Origin: CAYPGJ01 sp050174775
GTDB taxonomy: Bacteria > Planctomycetota > Phycisphaerae > Phycisphaerales > UBA1924
Assembly (NCBI GenBank): GCA_050174775.1
Contig: JBFXJP010000006.1
Coordinates: forward strand, 62,001 to 126,000
Direction: 5' to 3'
Length of the DNA: 64,000 nucleotides
In this document: positions 60,867 through 64,000 of the stretch, one piece after another
How positions within the stretch are numbered: position 1 is the stretch's first letter
Layout: each line of letters starts with the position of its first letter
The notes under the pieces: model-generated
Database searches by the model: none
Told to the model about the DNA's origin: nothing
Seen by the model: only the letters and a program-made list of their open reading frames with translations
Program-made: the position numbers and the translations under genes

Positions 60867-62504
60867 TCACGTCTGCAAAACCCCCGTCTTGAACGGTCTC
60901 GAATAATCCCAGTTGCTCGTCATTGCCAGCGCCCGCGCCAGCTCATCCCGCGTGTGGTGGGGCTGGATGATGCGGTCGAGCCAGCCGCGGGCCGCGGCGT
61001 GTCGGATGTCCTGTTGTTCGGTGTAGGAATCGTGCACGGCCTTGAGGATGGCCTTGCGTGTTTCCTCGTCGATCGTTTCACCCTTGCGCTCGCGTGACTT
61101 CTGCTCGATCATGGCGAGCGTGCCGGTGGCCTGCGCGGCGCCCATCACCGAGCACTTCGCCCCCGGCCACGCGTACGAGAGGAACGGGTCGAACGCCCGC
61201 CCGCACATCGCGTAGTTCCCGGCGCCGTACGAGCCCCCGACGAACAGCGCGATCTTCGGAACCACCGAGTTGGACATCGCGTTCACCATCTTGGCGCCCG
61301 CGCGGATGATGCCGTGCTGCTCCGACTCGCGCCCCACCATGAACCCCGTCGTGTCGTGCAGGAAGATGAGCGGGAGCTTCTTCTGGTTAGCGTCCATGAT
61401 GAATCGCGCGGCCTTGTCCGCCGAGTCGTGGTAGATCACGCCGCCGATCTGGATGCCGCCCTCCGCGGGCTTCTGCACCGTTTTCTGGTTCGCCAGGATC
61501 GCGCAGGGCCGGCCCTTGATCGACGCGTACGCGCACACGATGGTCTTGCCGTACTCCGCGCGGTACTCGTCGATGGAACCCTTGTCCGCGATGCAGCGGA
61601 TGATCTCGCGCGTGTCGTACTGCGATCCGAGCTTGTCGGTGAAGATGGAGTAGACGTCCTCGGGGTTGCGCTCGGGCCCCGGGTCATCGGTTGCGCCGTC
61701 GGCCCTCGCCGCGCCCATGTTCTTGGACATGATCGAACGCAGCCGCTTGATGCACGACTCGTCGTCCGGCTCGCGGTAGTCGACGGTGCCGGAGATCGAG
61801 GCGTGCATGAGAGCGCCGCCCAAGTCCTCGTCGGTGACGGTCTGGCCGATCGCGGCCTTCACGAGCGCCGGCCCCGCCAGATACAGCCCCGAACCCTCCG
61901 TCATCAAAAGGGTGTCGCACAGCACCGGGAGGTACCCGCCGCCCGCGACGCAGTAGCCCATGATGGCCGCGATCTGGGTGATGCCGTCGGCCGAGATCAC
62001 GGCGTTGTTGCGGAAGATGCGCCCGAAGTCGTCGGTGTCGGGGAAGACGTCCTCTTGCAACGGCAGGAACACGCCCGCGGAATCGACGAGGTAGAGGAGG
62101 GGCAGGCGGGCCATGTGCGCAACGGTCTGCGCGCGGATGATCTTCTTGCAGGTCATCGGGAAGAACGCCCCGGCCTTCACGGTGGCGTCGTTGGCGATGA
62201 TCATGCAGGGGCGGCCTTCGACGTTGCCGACGCCGGTGACGACGCCCGCGGCGGGCGCGCCGCCGTGCTCCTCGTACATATTGAAGGCGGACCAGATCCC
62301 GAGCTCGCTGAAGGCCTTGGGGTCGTCGATGAGCCGGTCGATGCGTTCGCGCGCGGTGAGTCGGCCCTTCTCGTGCTGACGTTCGATGGCCTTGGTCCCG
62401 CCCCCGAGTCGCAGGGTCTTCTCCTGCTGGAGGTACTCCTCGTTGAGTTCTCGGAGCCGGTTGACGGCGAAGGCGGGCGCGTCGGGGGCTTTGGGGCTGG
62501 GCAT
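60867..62504 (-). CDS. Acyl-CoA carboxylase carboxyltransferase (methylcrotonyl-CoA carboxylase beta type)
   Basis: 545 residues. Typical MCC-beta sequence: KGRLTARERIDRLIDD, CMIIANDATVKAGAFFPMTCKK, YLVDSAGVFLPLQEDVFPD, FGRIFRNNAVIS, GLYLAGPALVKAAIGQTV (biotin-binding region), FLHDTTGFMVGRESEQHGI, FVGGSYGAGNYAMCGRAFDP and WPGAKCSVMGAAQA. It carries carboxyl transfer from biotin to the acyl-CoA; the biotin-carboxylase alpha subunit is not in the window and must be elsewhere. It is on the same strand as the HMG-CoA lyase operon. Together with it and the LiuC-like protein this fits leucine degradation, although geranyl-CoA or other acyl-CoA carboxylases are similar. ATG 62504 begins the conserved N-terminus. 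Confidence 0.9.
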   Translation of the reverse strand: MPSPKAPDAPAFAVNRLRELNEEYLQQEKTLRLGGGTKAIERQHEKGRLTARERIDRLIDDPKAFSELGIWSAFNMYEEHGGAPAAGVVTGVGNVEGRPCMIIANDATVKAGAFFPMTCKKIIRAQTVAHMARLPLLYLVDSAGVFLPLQEDVFPDTDDFGRIFRNNAVISADGITQIAAIMGYCVAGGGYLPVLCDTLLMTEGSGLYLAGPALVKAAIGQTVTDEDLGGALMHASISGTVDYREPDDESCIKRLRSIMSKNMGAARADGATDDPGPERNPEDVYSIFTDKLGSQYDTREIIRCIADKGSIDEYRAEYGKTIVCAYASIKGRPCAILANQKTVQKPAEGGIQIGGVIYHDSADKAARFIMDANQKKLPLIFLHDTTGFMVGRESEQHGIIRAGAKMVNAMSNSVVPKIALFVGGSYGAGNYAMCGRAFDPFLSYAWPGAKCSVMGAAQATGTLAMIEQKSRERKGETIDEETRKAILKAVHDSYTEQQDIRHAAARGWLDRIIQPHHTRDELARALAMTSNWDYSRPFKTGVLQT

Positions 62505-62743
62505 GGTCGTGGCTCGTGTATGGGACGCGGGGGATTGAAGGGGAGAGTGTAGCGGGAGGGGGCGGTTTTCCGGGCGTTGCGCGCTGGGTGGGGTTGTGCG
62601 GGCGCGGGTCGGGGATGTGGGCGTGGTGAGGTGGCTCCGGGCGGCGGGGAATCGGAGGCTTGAGATGTGAGTGATGCGCACTCGCTCACTCGCGTCGCCG
62701 GCGAATCGGGCGGGCGCGGACAGCACGGAGGAGGACGGAAGTC

Positions 62744-63331
62744 ATGACGGGCAAGACGATGATCGCGGGCGTGATGGCGGGCGTGTTCGGTGGCGTTGCG
62801 AGCGCGGGGATGATCGTGGGCGCGCCGGTGGACACGTGGTCGCCGAGCCGATACGGCGTGGAGTTCGTGTCGTCGAGCGCGGGCGCGACGGGCTCGTTGT
62901 ACTTCCTGGGATGGCAGGCAGTGGGTGAGACCATCACCTACACCACATCCACCGACAGCAAGGGGCTGGGCCAGTTCCTGTTCTCGAACAAGGGCACGAG
63001 CGCGGGCACGACGGTGGAGATCGGCGCGTTTGACGCGGGTACGACGCTGCACTTCGCGTACACGATCACGAAGGGCTCGGGCTCGGCTGCGCTGAATCAG
63101 ATCCAACGCACGGACCAGACGACGTCGATGTTCTTCGCGACGGACTGGGGCACGGACTCGAAGGGGTACTTTGCCAAGGTCGGTGTCGAGGACATCCTGG
63201 ACGTGAAGAAGTCCGACATGGACTACAACGACGTGCAGTTCCGCGTGCGGGCGATTCCCGCGCCGGGCGGGGCCGCGCTGATGGCGGTGTCGATGCTGAT
63301 CGCGGGGCCGAGAGGTCGCAGGCGCATGTGA
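62744..63331 (+). CDS. Secreted protein with DUF4114-like motif and PEP-CTERM-like anchor (PAP variant)
   Basis: 195 residues. Signal peptide about 1-21 (MTGKTMIAGVMAGVFGGVASA). The body is beta-rich and includes DMDYNDVQFRVR near residue 160, the D-x-D-Y-N-D-x-x-F motif of DUF4114-type modules. The C-terminus IPAPGGAALMAVSMLIAG then PRGRRRM is a sorting tail with Ala in place of Glu and a less regular basic end than the others. GGAGGAC is upstream of the ATG. A terminator lies downstream. Likely surface-associated. Confidence 0.78.
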   Translation: MTGKTMIAGVMAGVFGGVASAGMIVGAPVDTWSPSRYGVEFVSSSAGATGSLYFLGWQAVGETITYTTSTDSKGLGQFLFSNKGTSAGTTVEIGAFDAGTTLHFAYTITKGSGSAALNQIQRTDQTTSMFFATDWGTDSKGYFAKVGVEDILDVKKSDMDYNDVQFRVRAIPAPGGAALMAVSMLIAGPRGRRRM

Positions 63332-63400
63332 TGCGGGCGGGCTCGGCTCGGCGTGTGTGAGTGAGTGGGACACCCAGGACGGAGGGAGGCGTTCTCCCGA

Positions 63401-63426
63401 CCCCGCGCGAGCTGCGGGGTTTTTTT
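63401..63426 (+). terminator. Intrinsic terminator
   Basis: CCCCGC (63401-63406) and GCGGGG (63414-63419), 6 bp with a 7-nt loop, followed by seven T. It ends the 62744-63331 gene. The remaining space up to 63566 shows no gene. Confidence 0.8.
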
Positions 63427-63566
63427 CGCACCCGGGCAGCTCATGTTCGGCCCGTGTTCTGAATGTGGAGAACGGCCTCCGATCTGATCGTGCGCAGACG
63501 CGCAGTTTTGTGCGGTTTCTTCGCATGATGGCTCGCATTCGCTGTGATACGGCCCATACTTGGGGG

Positions 63567-63608
63567 TACGATCATGCATCGTGCCCGCCATCGCTGTCGG
63601 CGGGCACG
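63567..63608 (+). promoter_or_regulatory. Promoter and leader hairpin of the last CTERM-type gene
   Basis: TACGAT (63567-63572) is a -10 candidate. It is followed by a 10-bp hairpin: CGTGCCCGCC (63580-63589) and GGCGGGCACG (63599-63608), loop 9 nt, about 40 nt before the ATG, with no T-tract. A leader structure of this kind could stabilise the mRNA or gate translation. Confidence 0.45.
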
Positions 63609-63648
63609 GAACAGCGCTTGCGGTATTCGAGAGCGGGAGATGGACCGA

Positions 63649-64000
63649 ATGCGTCAGATTGGTGTGTTGGCGGCTGGTGCGGCGGGCTTGGCCTTCGCTG
63701 CGACGTCCTCAGGGGTGACGCTCGGCGTGCAGGCGATCACGTCGAACGGTGCTGCGAGCGTTGCGCAGGCCGTGGCGGGCATCTCCATCGACGTGGCGCA
63801 GATCTCCGGCGGCGCCCGGTTCACGTTCACGGCCGGCGGCCCGGACAACTTCTCGCTCAAGAACCTCTACTGGGACAACGCATCGGGCGTGCTCGGTGTG
63901 ATCACCGGCCTGACTGCCAGCGGCGCCGGCGTGAATTACTCCGTGAAGTCGAGCCCCGGGAACTTCGCGGCCGGGAACCCGATCTCCTTCGACGAGGACT
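63649..64000 (+). CDS. Probable secreted protein, partial (N-terminus)
   Basis: 117 residues visible, open at the window end. Signal peptide about 1-22 (MRQIGVLAAGAAGLAFAATSSG). The mature start VTLGVQAITSNGAASVAQAV and DNFSLKNLYWDNASGVLGVI look like the beta-sandwich proteins that carry CTERM tails in this genome. ATG 63649 is preferred over the in-frame ATG 63640 because GGGAG lies 9 nt upstream of the former and only 1 nt before the latter. C-terminal sorting signal cannot be checked here. Confidence 0.7.
   Translation, partial: MRQIGVLAAGAAGLAFAATSSGVTLGVQAITSNGAASVAQAVAGISIDVAQISGGARFTFTAGGPDNFSLKNLYWDNASGVLGVITGLTASGAGVNYSVKSSPGNFAAGNPISFDED

Overview
The window is a high-GC, gene-dense bacterial chromosome segment, most likely from a Planctomycetota member of the Phycisphaerales type. 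Three things point there. Secreted proteins end in a P-x-P plus hydrophobic helix plus RRRR tail (a PEP-CTERM-like sorting signal). Other secreted proteins end in dockerin repeats that finish in a terminal Gly/Ala-Cys. A type IV pilin-like protein carries the 'FADGHA' motif often seen in planctomycetes. I saw no rRNA, tRNA, CRISPR array, integrase or transposase.

Layout. 0-10 kb: a HIT protein (cut by the window edge), a membrane-anchored SpoIIE/RsbU-type phosphatase, mutL, small secreted proteins, a DUF885 protein, a membrane protein with paired Cys motifs, and the soluble transhydrogenase sthA. 10.2-17 kb: the phosphate transporter pstS-pstC-pstA-pstB; pstS is followed by a strong terminator and pstC starts at GTG. 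17.2-21.6 kb: sucA-sucB of the 2-oxoglutarate dehydrogenase complex. 21.8-26 kb: a PHP-domain protein and a UvrD-type helicase fused to a PD-(D/E)XK nuclease. 26.1-30 kb: a cupredoxin-dockerin protein, a catalytically degenerate histidine phosphatase overlapping accD, rpe and a class I glutamine amidotransferase-like hydrolase. 30-38.8 kb: secreted and pilin-like proteins, a Ycf46-like AAA+ ATPase, a Fic protein of lower GC, and asnS. 38.9-40.9 kb: a 2-kb islet with an SAMHD1/YwfO-like HD phosphohydrolase and a YwgA-like protein, bounded by a perfect 21-bp direct repeat of the 3' end of the neighbouring E2 gene. 40.9-51 kb: a 2-oxoacid dehydrogenase E2, a tetR next to a divergent mddA-like gene broken by an amber codon, a CsgG/LpoB-like lipoprotein pair, a dockerin protein and a lone AAA ATPase with an operator-like inverted repeat. 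51-62.5 kb: E1 beta, a small protein, E1 alpha, an acyl-CoA dehydrogenase, three crotonases, HMG-CoA lyase and a carboxyltransferase of methylcrotonyl-CoA carboxylase type. Together these look like branched-chain amino acid (leucine) catabolism. An ECF sigma factor with a small membrane partner lies among them. 62.7-64 kb: two more CTERM-type secreted proteins, the last cut by the window end.

Main observations. (1) The HD/YwgA islet has precise boundaries: 21 bp repeated, 1999 bp apart, one copy being exactly the last seven codons of E2. It has no recombinase of its own. (2) Eight genes share one promoter layout, a TAnnnT hexamer ending exactly 6 nt before the ATG, which predicts leaderless mRNAs. 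(3) Several catalytically eroded paralogues sit beside intact pathway genes (histidine phosphatase with accD, a crotonase lacking both catalytic Glu). All functional statements come from reading motifs; no database search was run.
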